From the NCBI GenBank assembly GCA_965217265.1, contig CBDCHP010000011.1:310001-374000 (forward strand): 64,000 nucleotides of DNA. Direction: 5' to 3'. Positions 33,596 through 41,433 of the stretch are shown here, in pieces (within the stretch, counting starts at the first letter, position 1; the number at the start of each line of letters is the position of its first letter). The position numbers and the translations under genes were made by a program. The notes beneath the pieces are model-generated. The model searched no databases, was not told where the DNA came from, and was given only the letters and a program-made list of their open reading frames with translations. Origin of the DNA: JAGRGG01 sp965217265. Its GTDB lineage: Bacteria; Pseudomonadota; Alphaproteobacteria; Geminicoccales; Geminicoccaceae.

Positions 33596-34362
33596 TTAAG
33601 TTAGCCAGATTGTTTCTGAATGTTCCTGAACAAGAGCTTTAAATGCACCAAGAGATTTGTGAAATCTCGTACACTGTTGGTTCAACTGCTCGATGACGCA
33701 GCCAAGCGGAAAAGGCTGCGTACCTCCAAAATCATATGTTACGCATTTTGCGCCTGGATCAATTTGCCTTGTTACGATATTTGTTATTCCTAATTCTACA
33801 TGTGGAGAAAATCGATGATTGTACGTATTGCGAAAATCTCTTGTATTTTCGCGGTAATCATTCGCCGCTGTTTCCTCAAGACATGTTTTTAAGTTTTTAT
33901 ACAACCGACCATTTTCTTTTGTATTCATCTGCATGCTTAAAATATATCTCTTGATCGAGAGGTAAATTATCTTTCCATTTTGCACCTTCAATCACTCGAT
34001 TGGCCTGATGACATAGATGTGCAGTCGCAAAAATGAATCGGGAGCGAATTACATAGGGAGGATTAATAGCAAGCGTCAAAATAGGCTCAACAAACTCATA
34101 AATAATTTCTATCTTAGCTTTTTCTTGTTTAGTATTAATAATAATTTTCCAAACTTTTAAACGATGCGAATAGCTTACGAGCTGGTTCAGTGAATTTACG
34201 CCCGCTCGGCCTGTTCGAGATCGTAGGCCTCCTGCAAACATCCAAAAGCCCTTGCAGTAAGGCATCCACTCTATGCTTATTTCAGTTGGGAACTTTTCCC
34301 AATTATATTCCGCAAAATCATTGTCAAACTTCTCCTTTTGGAAGAGCTCCTCATACTCACTA
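33596..34362 (-). pseudogene. AT-rich decayed gene, 5'-truncated and frameshifted
   Basis: Two overlapping frames form one protein. The first runs from the higA junction (YSEYEELFQKEKFDND, then VIRSRFIFATAHLCHQANRV and KWKDNLPLDQEIYFKH) to a stop near 33897. The second continues from RLYKNLKTCLEETAANDYRE through YNHRFSPHVELGITNI to the stop at 33596. No start codon is left at the 5' end, where AT-rich DNA abuts the GC-rich higA fragment. The family was not recognised; several Trp/His-rich stretches suggest a soluble globular protein. Composition is alien to the chromosome. Confidence 0.6.
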
Positions 34363-34470
34363 TAGCAGGATCTCGCCGGGCTGAACGGACGAGGATCGTG
34401 GCGCGCCGTGATTGATGATGTCGGTGAGGTCGATGGCGTCCCTATCGGCATCCTCCCTCGTAATGGCCAC
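34360..34470 (-). pseudogene. higA: Truncated HigA-type antitoxin fragment
   Basis: GTG 34470 with GAGGG 10 nt upstream begins AITREDADRDAIDLTDII, and the frame reaches SSVQPGEIL, the conserved start of the HigA helix-turn-helix (normally PGEILREEFLxPLG). It then meets a TAG at 34360 exactly where the sequence turns AT-rich. Only 36 codons are left, without the DNA-binding domain. It starts 13 nt after the higB stop, the normal higBA order. Loss of the antitoxin appears to be due to the AT-rich insertion. Confidence 0.75.
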
Positions 34471-34483
34471 GGTCTGTTTTCCC

Positions 34484-34765
34484 TCAGTGATAGTCGACAA
34501 GCTCGACCTCGTGGGCATCGCCATCCCGCCAGACGAAGCAGACACGAAACTGATCGTTGACGCGGACCGACCATTGCCCGGCGCGGTCGCTCGCAAGCCT
34601 TTCGAGCCGGTTACCGGGCGGGAGGCGCAGATCGTCCGCTGTCTCGGCGGCGTCGAGCTGCAAGAGCTTCTTGAGCGCCGCGCGCGCCACGTCCGGCCCG
34701 ATGCCCTTGACGCGCCGGTTTTGAAAGACGGCGAGCGTGAGGCGGTCGCTAAAGCTCTTGATCAC
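34484..34765 (-). CDS. higB: HigB/RelE-family toxin (antitoxin truncated)
   Basis: 93 aa from GTG 34765. The sequence follows the HigB/killer-protein pattern from end to end: MIKSFSDRLTLAVF, RAALKKLLQLDAAETADDL, LPPGNRLERL, GQWSVRVNDQFRVCFVW and the terminal VELVDYH. These toxins cleave mRNA on the ribosome. The downstream higA is cut after about 35 codons, so the toxin has no intact partner here. It may be inactive, silent, or neutralised by an antitoxin encoded elsewhere. It starts 5 nt after the cobD stop. Confidence 0.85.
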   Translation of the reverse strand: MIKSFSDRLTLAVFQNRRVKGIGPDVARAALKKLLQLDAAETADDLRLPPGNRLERLASDRAGQWSVRVNDQFRVCFVWRDGDAHEVELVDYH

Positions 34766-34767
34766 GG

Positions 34768-34788
34768 CTGTTACATAGCACGTAACAG
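34768..34788. promoter_or_regulatory. Candidate higBA operator (palindrome)
   Basis: A perfect 7-bp inverted repeat, CTGTTAC (34768-34774) and GTAACAG (34782-34788), with a 7-bp spacer, just upstream of the higB start. It also overlaps the last codons of cobD. Such palindromes are the usual autoregulatory sites of HigA-type antitoxins. Confidence 0.6.
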
Positions 34789-35740
34789 ACAGAGAAACAA
34801 CCCCGTTTCCATCAGCCCCCAGACCCGCCACGCGAGCCCTATCGCCCGTACTCCGACGTCGGCTCGGCCCGAGGTCGGGCGTGCCGTCGCCGACCCAGGA
34901 CTCGGGGCGGGTCTCGCCGTGGTAGCGGCGGGGGCCGGAGAGGCGGACGCCGAGCGCGCCGGCGAAGGCGGCCTCGGAGTGGCCGGCGTTGGGCGAGCGG
35001 TGCTTTCCCGCGTCGCGGCGCAGCACGGCGAGTGCGGCTGGCGCACGCCTCCCGGCGGCGAGGACCGTCAGGAGTGCTGTGAGGCGCGCGGGCGGCCAGT
35101 TGACGGCGTCGTCGGCCTTGGCGCTGGCGCGGCCGAAGTGGAGGTGGCGCTCGGTGCGGTAGCCGACGCTGCTGTCGAGCGTGTTGATCGCCTTGTAGGC
35201 GAGGATGCCGGGCAGGCCGAAGAGGAGCGCGTAGAAGGCGGGCGCCACGACGCCGTCGCTCAAATTCTCGGCCAAGCTCTCGATCGCGGCGCGGGCGACG
35301 GCGGGGGCGTCGAGCGCTTCGACGTCGCGGCCGACGATCATCGCCACCGCCCGCCTGCCCTCCGCCGGCCCGCCCCTCAGCCCGTCCGCCACCGCCTTGA
35401 CGTGCTGGACGAGGCTCCTTTGCGCCAAGAGGACGGCGATCAGCGCCGCCTCGACCGTCCAGCCGGACGGCAGGGCCGCCAAGAGGATGTGCAGAACGAG
35501 GCCGACGGCGGTCGCGACGCCCGTCGTGACGAGGAGGAGGAGGACGCCCCCGAAGCGCTGGCTCGGCGGCGAATCGGCCCGGTCGAGCAGCACCGCCTCC
35601 AGTTTGGCGATCAGCCGCCCGAACAGCACGACCGGGTGCGGCAAGCGGCGCCAGAGCCAAGCCGGATCGCCGATCAGCGCGTCGAGAACGAGCGCCAGGA
35701 TAAGCGTGGCGAGCGCAGTGGCGGGGTCGGTAAGGAGCAT
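34771..35740 (-). pseudogene. cobD: Adenosylcobinamide-phosphate synthase CobD/CbiB, frameshifted near the 3' end
   Basis: From ATG 35740 the frame encodes a typical CobD/CbiB integral membrane protein (LILALVLDALIGDPAWLWRR, LPHPVVLFGRLI, ESLAENLSDGVVAPAFY, YKAINTLDSSVGYRTERH, AFAGALGVRLSGPRRYHGE). It attaches the aminopropanol arm to cobyric acid. After GDGTPDLGP the frame is lost; the family C-terminus (ADVGVRAIGLAWRVWG... to TAA at 34771) continues in another frame. Removing the T at 34864 restores 322 aa. The gene begins 4 nt inside a palindromic repeat that leaves no visible ribosome site. Confidence 0.85.
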
Positions 35741-35743
35741 GTT

Positions 35744-35889
35744 GAACGCTTTGCGTGCGCTGCCGCGCGGCCTTTCTTTTCTCTTTTTCGCTAGTTGTAT
35801 CCGGACTGGCCCCAACGTTGAAGCCAGCCGTGGCCAAAGTTGTAAATAAGAAGAAAAAAAGTCCGCGCGGCAGCGCACGCGAAGCGTTC
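35744..35889. repeat. Palindromic intergenic repeat, copy 5 (complete, 5' of cobD)
   Basis: Starts GAACGCTTTGCGTGCGCT and ends CACGCGAAGCGTTC. The core GAAGCCAGCCGTGGCCAAAG is in the same orientation as copy 2. Unlike the others it lies upstream of both neighbours, between divergent cobD and cbiX, only 3 nt from the cobD start codon. Confidence 0.83.
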
Positions 35890-36003
35890 ACGTCGCACCC
35901 CGCGCAAGCGTGCGCCCGCCTTGTCCGAGGCAGAGTGACGGCTGCTAGAGGCAGTGCTTCAGTTTTAAAGAACCGAAAGCCGCCCAAACTCGCACCTCGT
36001 GCC

Positions 36004-36024
36004 CCCTCTCCCCTCGGGAGAGGG
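36004..36024. repeat. Short GC-rich palindrome upstream of cbiX
   Basis: CCCTCTCCC-ctc-GGGAGAGGG, a perfect 9-bp stem followed by TTGGGGTGAGGGGC. Elements of this form are common intergenic repeats in proteobacteria. It lies within the 198-bp cobD-cbiX gap, whose remainder (35890-36087) holds no recognisable gene or riboswitch. Confidence 0.6.
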
Positions 36025-36087
36025 TTGGGGTGAGGGGCAGCCTCAAGCAGGCCAAAGGCTGGTAGGCAACAGAAGAGGAAGCGAAGC

Positions 36088-37125
36088 ATGAGCGAGATCG
36101 GGGTCATGGTCTGCGGGCACGGCAGCCGCGACGAGGGGGCCTGCACCGAGTTCGCCCGCGTGGTGGGCAAGCTGCGCCAGCGCCTCGCCCCCTGGCCGGT
36201 CGAGATGGGCTACCTCGAATTCGCCTCGCCGGTGATCCGCGAGGGGCTGGATCGGCTGCGTGCCAAGGGCGTCAAGCGGGTCATCGCGCTGCCGGGGATG
36301 CTGTTCGCCGCCGGGCACGTCAAGAACGACGTGCCGTCCGTGCTCAACGCCTATGCCAAGGAGCACGGCATCACGATCGAGATGGGCCGCGACCTCGGCA
36401 TCGACGCGATGCTGCTCGAAGCGGCGCGCGATAGGATCGAGGCGGCGTTGGCAGAGGCGCCCGACTTCCCGCGCGAAAAGACGCTGCTCGCCGTCATCGG
36501 CCGCGGCACCAGCGACAGCGACGCCAACGGCAACGTGCATAAGGTGGCGCGGATGCTGATGGAGGGGATGGGCTTCGCCCACGTCGAGGTCGGCTTCTCC
36601 GGCGTCGCCCACCCGCGCGTCGACGTGGCGCTGGAGCGGGCGGTGCGCCTCGGCTTCGAGCGGATCGTCGTCTTTCCCTGGTTTCTGTTCACCGGCGTTC
36701 TCATCCGCCGCATCCATGACCAAGCCGACGCGGTGGCGGCGGCGCACCCGGACGTCGCGTTCGTCGAGGCGGGCTACCTCAACGATCACCCGCGCGTGGT
36801 CGACACCTTCGCCGCCCGCGCCAGGGGCGTCTTGGAGGGCGACGTCAACATGAACTGTTCCTTGTGCAAGTACCGGGTGCAGATCCTGGGCTACGAGGAC
36901 GATCGGGGTGCTGTGCAGGAGGGGCACCACCACCACGTCGAGGGCATCGGCACCGACGGCCACTATCACCACGGGGCGCACAGTCACGGCCATAGCCACG
37001 GCCGGCACGGCCACGCGCACAGCCACAGCCACGCGGGCCACGGCCATTCGCACAGCCACAGCCACGCGACGAGCCACGGCCACGCGCACGATGCCGCGAC
37101 CGATCCTAAGCGCGAGCCCGTCTGA
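36088..37125 (+). CDS. cbiX: Sirohydrochlorin cobaltochelatase CbiX (long form, His-rich tail)
   Basis: 345 aa. It inserts Co(II) into sirohydrochlorin, the first committed step of early-cobalt cobalamin synthesis. Two CbiX/CbiK-like half-domains are seen (VMVCGHGSRDEGACTEF at the start, LLAVIGRGTSDSDANGNVHK from about 130). The metal-binding motif MNCSLC (MxCxxC, residues 255-260) and a tail with more than 25 histidines (about 280-330) match the long CbiX described from Bacillus megaterium, where the cysteines hold an Fe-S cluster and the His tail may store metal. It heads the cbiX-cobH-cobL-cobI-cbiG/J-cobM operon. Confidence 0.95.
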   Translation: MSEIGVMVCGHGSRDEGACTEFARVVGKLRQRLAPWPVEMGYLEFASPVIREGLDRLRAKGVKRVIALPGMLFAAGHVKNDVPSVLNAYAKEHGITIEMGRDLGIDAMLLEAARDRIEAALAEAPDFPREKTLLAVIGRGTSDSDANGNVHKVARMLMEGMGFAHVEVGFSGVAHPRVDVALERAVRLGFERIVVFPWFLFTGVLIRRIHDQADAVAAAHPDVAFVEAGYLNDHPRVVDTFAARARGVLEGDVNMNCSLCKYRVQILGYEDDRGAVQEGHHHHVEGIGTDGHYHHGAHSHGHSHGRHGHAHSHSHAGHGHSHSHSHATSHGHAHDAATDPKREPV

Positions 37126-37131
37126 GAGCCC

Positions 37132-37749
37132 TTGACCCACCCCTACCTGCGCGATCCGGAGGCGATCTACGCCCGCTCGTTCGCTTTAATCGAGGCCGAG
37201 GCCGACTTGGGTTCTCTGCCGGCGGGGCTGCGCGGCGTCGCGGTGCGGCTGATCCACGCCTGCGGCATGCCGGACATCGTCGCCGACCTCGCTTGGCGGG
37301 GCGACGCGGCGGCGGCGGCGGCGGCGGCGCTGCGGGCGGGGGCGCCGATCCTGTGCGACGCGCGCATGGTCGAGGTCGGCCTGATCCGCGCCCGGCTGCC
37401 GGCCGACAACCCGGTCGTCTGCACCTTGAACGATGCGGGCGTGCCGGGGCTCGCGGCCGATCTCGGCACGACCCGCAGCGCCGCCGCCCTCGACCTCTGG
37501 CGCCCGCATCTCCAGGGCGCGGTGGTGGCGATCGGCAACGCGCCGACGGCCTTGTTCCGCCTGATCGAGTGCTTGGGTGCGTGGGACGAGCGGCCGGCCG
37601 CGATCTTCGCCTTTCCGGTCGGCTTCGTCGGGGCGGCCGAGAGCAAGGACGCCCTGCTCGCGGCGGACCTCGACGTGCCGTGCCTGACCTTGCGCGGCCG
37701 GCGCGGCGGCAGCGCGTTCGCCGCCGCCGCGATCAACGCGCTCGCATGA
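37132..37749 (+). CDS. cobH: Precorrin-8X methylmutase
   Basis: 205 aa from TTG 37132, 6 nt after the cbiX stop. It moves the C11 methyl group to C12 to give hydrogenobyrinate or cobyrinate. Conserved features: RLIHACGMPDIVADL with the catalytic histidine, GAPILCDARMVEVGL, GNAPTALFRLIE and FPVGFVGAAESKDAL. Its stop overlaps the start of cobL as ATGA, so translation is coupled. In the anaerobic pathway the same enzyme is called CbiC. Confidence 0.95.
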   Translation: MTHPYLRDPEAIYARSFALIEAEADLGSLPAGLRGVAVRLIHACGMPDIVADLAWRGDAAAAAAAALRAGAPILCDARMVEVGLIRARLPADNPVVCTLNDAGVPGLAADLGTTRSAAALDLWRPHLQGAVVAIGNAPTALFRLIECLGAWDERPAAIFAFPVGFVGAAESKDALLAADLDVPCLTLRGRRGGSAFAAAAINALA

Positions 37750-38954
37750 GCGCCCCCTGGCTCGATGTGGTCGGCATCGGCGCCGACGGCCTGGACGGCC
37801 TCAGCCCCCGCGCCCGCCGCGCGGTCGAGGGTGCCGGGGTGCTGGTCGGCGGGGCGCGGCACTTGGGCATGGTGCCGAGAGGCCCCGCCCGCCGCGTCGT
37901 CTGGCGCTCGCCCCTGCACGACACGCTGGCCGAGATATCCTCCTGCCGCGGGCAAGCCTGCGCCGTCCTGGCGTCGGGCGACCCCTTGTGGTTCGGCGTC
38001 GGGCGCCTGCTGGGGGGACATTTCGGGTTGGACGCCGTCCGCTTCCACCCGCACGTCGGCGCCTTTCAATTGGCGGCGTCGCGCCTCGGCTGGGCGCTGG
38101 AGGACGTGGCGACGATCAGCCTGCACGGCCGGCCGCTCGACCGGCTGGCCCGCCATACCGCACCCGGCCGCCGCCTCCTCGTCCTGACCGACGACGGGCG
38201 GGCACCGGGCCTGATCGCCGAACGCTTGCGCGACGCCGGCTACGGCGCCTCGGCGGTGTGGGTTCTGGAGGACCTGGACGGGCCGGGCGAGCGGCTGACG
38301 CGGGCCACGGCCGCGACCCTGCATGACGGACCGTTCGCCGACCTCAACACCGTGGCGCTGCACCTCGCGGCCGTGTCCGGCGCCGGGCGGAGCCTCGCGC
38401 CGGGCCTGCCCGACGACGCCTTCGACCACGACGGGCAGATCACCAAGCGCGAGGTGCGCGCCCTCACCGTGGCCGCGCTCGAAGCCCATCCGAACGAGAC
38501 CTTGTGGGACGTCGGCGCCGGCAGCGGCTCGGTGGCGCTCGAATGGCTGCGGCTCGACCCGACCCTGATCGCGGTCGCGATCGAGCGCGACGGGGGCCGC
38601 GCCGCCCGCCTGCGCGCCAATGCCCGGGCCTTCGGCCGCGACGACCTCAGCGTGATCGAGGGCGAAGCGCCGGCCGTCCTGCCCGAGGGGGAGGCCAACG
38701 CGATCTTCGTCGGCGGCGGCGTCGGAGTGCCGGGGTTGTTGTTGGCCCTGCTCGACCGGCTGCGGCCGGGCGGGCGCCTCGTTGCCAACGCCGTCACGCT
38801 CGCGGGCGAGGCGGCGCTGCTCGCTTGCCACGCCGGGCACGGCGGCGACCTCGTTCGCCTGCGCGTCGAGCGCGCCGAACCGCTCGGCGGCGGGATCGGC
38901 TTTCGCCCCATGCGGCCGGTGACGCAGTGGCGCTACCGGCGGAGCGGGACGTGA
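37746..38954 (+). CDS. cobL: Precorrin-6Y C5,15-methyltransferase (decarboxylating), CbiE-CbiT fusion
   Basis: 402 aa. The N-terminal half (1-about 200) is a CbiE-type tetrapyrrole methylase with the SGDPLWFGVGRLL motif; the C-terminal half is a CbiT-type class I methyltransferase with DHDGQITKREVRALT and the SAM motif LWDVGAGSGSVALEWL. It methylates C5 and C15 and decarboxylates the acetate on C12. ATGA overlap with cobH and GTGA overlap with cobI show tight operon coupling. Confidence 0.96.
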   Translation: MSAPWLDVVGIGADGLDGLSPRARRAVEGAGVLVGGARHLGMVPRGPARRVVWRSPLHDTLAEISSCRGQACAVLASGDPLWFGVGRLLGGHFGLDAVRFHPHVGAFQLAASRLGWALEDVATISLHGRPLDRLARHTAPGRRLLVLTDDGRAPGLIAERLRDAGYGASAVWVLEDLDGPGERLTRATAATLHDGPFADLNTVALHLAAVSGAGRSLAPGLPDDAFDHDGQITKREVRALTVAALEAHPNETLWDVGAGSGSVALEWLRLDPTLIAVAIERDGGRAARLRANARAFGRDDLSVIEGEAPAVLPEGEANAIFVGGGVGVPGLLLALLDRLRPGGRLVANAVTLAGEAALLACHAGHGGDLVRLRVERAEPLGGGIGFRPMRPVTQWRYRRSGT

Positions 38955-39643
38955 GCGGCCGGCTGATCGGCGTCGGCGTCGGCCCCGGCGACCCGAAGCT
39001 CCTCACCTTGCGCGCGGTCGAGGCGATCGCCTCGACGCGCACGATCGCCTACCTCGCCGCCGAGGGGGCCGCGAGCCTCGCCCGGATGATCGCGGCGGCG
39101 CACCTGCGGCCCGACCACGACGAACTGTGCTTTGCCGTGCCGATGCGCTCCGAGCCCGAAATCGTGGCCGGCGTCTACGACAGGATGGCGGCGGGGCTCG
39201 CCGGGCGGCTGGCGGCGGGCGAGGACGTGGCGGTCCTGTGCCTCGGCGACCCGCTCTTGTACGGCACCTTCATCTACCTGCTCGATCGCCTGCGCGCCGA
39301 CTACGCCTACGAGGTCGTGCCGGGGATCACCTCGGCGGCGGCGGCGGCCGCGCGCACGGGCCGCGTCCTGGCGCGGCAGGCGGACGGTTTTGCCATCCTG
39401 CCGGCGCTGCTGCCGGACGCGGCCCTCCTGCCCGCCCTTCGGGCGGCGGACGGGGCGGCGATCTTGAAGGTCGGTGCCCGGGTGGCGCGGCTGAAGCGGC
39501 TCCTGGACGCGGCCGGGCGGCTCGACGACGCGCTGCTCGTCGCCTGGGTCGGCTGGCCCGAGGAGACGATCGTGCCGTTCAAGGACTGGACGGGCGAGAC
39601 GGCACCCTACTTCTCCCTCATTCTGACCGTGGCACCCCGATGA
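38951..39643 (+). CDS. cobI: Precorrin-2 C20-methyltransferase
   Basis: 230 aa from GTG 38951, overlapping the cobL stop. A SAM-dependent tetrapyrrole methylase with GVGVGPGDPKLLTLRAVEAI at the N-terminus, the signature CLGDPLLYGTFIYLL and VVPGITSAAAAAA. It methylates C20 of precorrin-2 (or cobalt-precorrin-2, where it is CbiL). Its TGA overlaps the ATG of the next gene. Confidence 0.96.
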   Translation: MSGRLIGVGVGPGDPKLLTLRAVEAIASTRTIAYLAAEGAASLARMIAAAHLRPDHDELCFAVPMRSEPEIVAGVYDRMAAGLAGRLAAGEDVAVLCLGDPLLYGTFIYLLDRLRADYAYEVVPGITSAAAAAARTGRVLARQADGFAILPALLPDAALLPALRAADGAAILKVGARVARLKRLLDAAGRLDDALLVAWVGWPEETIVPFKDWTGETAPYFSLILTVAPR

Positions 39644-41433
39644 CGCCGCCGCCGGTGATCGTGATCTTGGGTGCCCGGAGCCTGCCGCTCGCGCGGCGCG
39701 TCCAGGCCGCACTCGGCGACGCGCCGATCCTGGCGCCGGCGGGGGCCGGGGGCGACGTCGCCTTCGCCGATGCCGCGGGGACGATCCGCGAGCGCTTCCA
39801 GGCCGGCCACCCGATCGTCGGCTTATGCGCCGCCGCGATCCTGATCCGGGCCTTGGTACCCTGCCTCGCCGACAAGCGGGTCGAGCCGCCCGTCGTCGCG
39901 ATCGACGAGGCCGGGCGGCACGTCGTCCCGCTCTTGGGCGGGCACCGCGGCGCCAACGCGCTGGCGCGGCGTCTAGCCCTGGCCCTGGACGCCGTGGCGG
40001 CAGTGACGACGGCGAGCGACGCCAAGTTCGGCCTCGCCCTCGACGACCCGCCGCCCGGCTGGCGCCTCGCCGACCCCGCCGCCGTCAAGCCGTTCATGGC
40101 GGCACTGCTCGAAGGTACCGCGCTGCGGCTCGACGACCCGGACGGGCTCGCCGGCTGGCTGCGCGGCTCCGGCCTGCCGCTCGCCGTCAACGCCCCGCTC
40201 GCGATCGAGGTCACGCACCGCGCGATCAATTTGTCGCCCCCCGCGCGCCTCGTCTACCACCCCCCCGTCCTGGCGCTCGGCGTCGGCTGCGACCGGGGCT
40301 GCCCGGCGGACGACCTGATCGGCCTCGCCGAGGCGGCGCTGGCCGACGCCGGGCTCGCGCCCGGGGCCGTGGCGCTCGTCGTCAGCCTCGACCTCAAGGC
40401 GGCCGAGCCCGCCGTCCACGCGCTCGCGGCATACTTAAGCGTCCCGGCCCGCTTCCTCGCCCGCGCGGAGCTGGCGGCGCAGGAGTCGCGACTGCGCAAC
40501 CCGTCCGAGGCGGTGCGGCGCGAGGTCGGCGTCGCCGGGGTGGCCGAAGGGGCGGCGCTCGCCGCCGTCGGGGATGCCGGCACGTTGATCGTGCCCAAGC
40601 GCAAGAGCGCCCGCGCCACCGTGGCGCTCGGGCTCGCGCCGGCACCGCTCGACCCGAGTGCGATCGGCCGAAAGCGGGGCACGCTCGCCGTCGTCGGCCT
40701 CGGCCCCGGCGGGCCGACGTGGCGCACCGCCGAGGCCGAGGCGCTGATCCGCGCCGCCGACGAGGCGGTGGGCTACAGCCTCTACCTCGACCTCGCCGCC
40801 GACCTGCTGCGCGGCAAGCCCGCCCACGCCTATCCCCTCGGCGAGGAGCGCGACTCGCTGCCGCTTCGCCCTGGAACGGGCGGCGACCGGCCGCGACGTG
40901 GCGCTCCTCTGCTCGGGCGACCCCGGCATCTACGCGATGGCGGCCCTGGTCGAGGAGCTGCTGGCGGGCGCCGACGACCCGGCCGTGCGGCGGGTGGAGG
41001 TCCGGATCGCCCCCGGCGTCTCGGCGTTTCAGTTGGCCGCGGCACGGGTCGGTGCCCCGATCGGGCACGATTTCTGCTGCGTCTCGCTCTCCGACCTGCT
41101 GACGCCGATGGCCGTCATCGAGCGGCGGCTCGAAGCCGCGGCGGCGGGCGACTTCGTCGTCGCGCTCTACAACCCCGTCTCGGCGACGCGGCGCAGCGCC
41201 ATCCTGCGCGCGCGCGACATCCTCCTGGCGCACCGCCCCCCGACACGCCGACCGTCGTCGCCCGCAACCTCGGCCGGGACGGCGAGCGGGTCGAGGTGAT
41301 CGACCTGGAAGCCCTCGACGCCGACAAGGTCGACATGCTGACGCTGGTCCTGATCGGGGGCCGGAACTCGCGCCGCTTCACCGCGCCCGACGGGCGGGTC
41401 CACGTCGTCACCCCGCGGGGCTACAAGGTATGA
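39640..41433 (+). CDS. cbiG-cobJ: CbiG-CobJ (CbiH) fusion: cobalt-precorrin-5A hydrolase / precorrin-3B C17-methyltransferase, with two compensating frameshifts
   Basis: The open frame is 597 aa. Residues 1-about 340 are CbiG (IVGLCAAAILIRALVP, LLGGHRGANALARRLA, LALGVGCDRGCPADDL, KAAEPAVHALAAYL), which opens the lactone of cobalt-precorrin-5A. From RGTLAVVGLGPGG begins CobJ/CbiH, the ring-contracting methylase. Between about 40861 and 41239 the conserved sequence (FALERAATGRDVALLCSGD, GVSAFQLAAARVGAPIGHD, VALYNPVSATRR) is in another frame; it returns at DTPTVVARNLGRDGE. One surplus C near 40861 and one missing C in the run 41234-41239 explain this, so sequencing errors are likely. Confidence 0.88.
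   Translation: MTPPPVIVILGARSLPLARRVQAALGDAPILAPAGAGGDVAFADAAGTIRERFQAGHPIVGLCAAAILIRALVPCLADKRVEPPVVAIDEAGRHVVPLLGGHRGANALARRLALALDAVAAVTTASDAKFGLALDDPPPGWRLADPAAVKPFMAALLEGTALRLDDPDGLAGWLRGSGLPLAVNAPLAIEVTHRAINLSPPARLVYHPPVLALGVGCDRGCPADDLIGLAEAALADAGLAPGAVALVVSLDLKAAEPAVHALAAYLSVPARFLARAELAAQESRLRNPSEAVRREVGVAGVAEGAALAAVGDAGTLIVPKRKSARATVALGLAPAPLDPSAIGRKRGTLAVVGLGPGGPTWRTAEAEALIRAADEAVGYSLYLDLAADLLRGKPAHAYPLGEERDSLPLRPGTGGDRPRRGAPLLGRPRHLRDGGPGRGAAGGRRRPGRAAGGGPDRPRRLGVSVGRGTGRCPDRARFLLRLALRPADADGRHRAAARSRGGGRLRRRALQPRLGDAAQRHPARARHPPGAPPPDTPTVVARNLGRDGERVEVIDLEALDADKVDMLTLVLIGGRNSRRFTAPDGRVHVVTPRGYKV

Noticed and set aside
35890..36087. Cobalamin riboswitch upstream of cbiX (also looked for before cobO at 30443-30544)
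   Set aside because: No B12-box-like sequence or matching stem pattern was found; only a short GC-rich palindrome is present.
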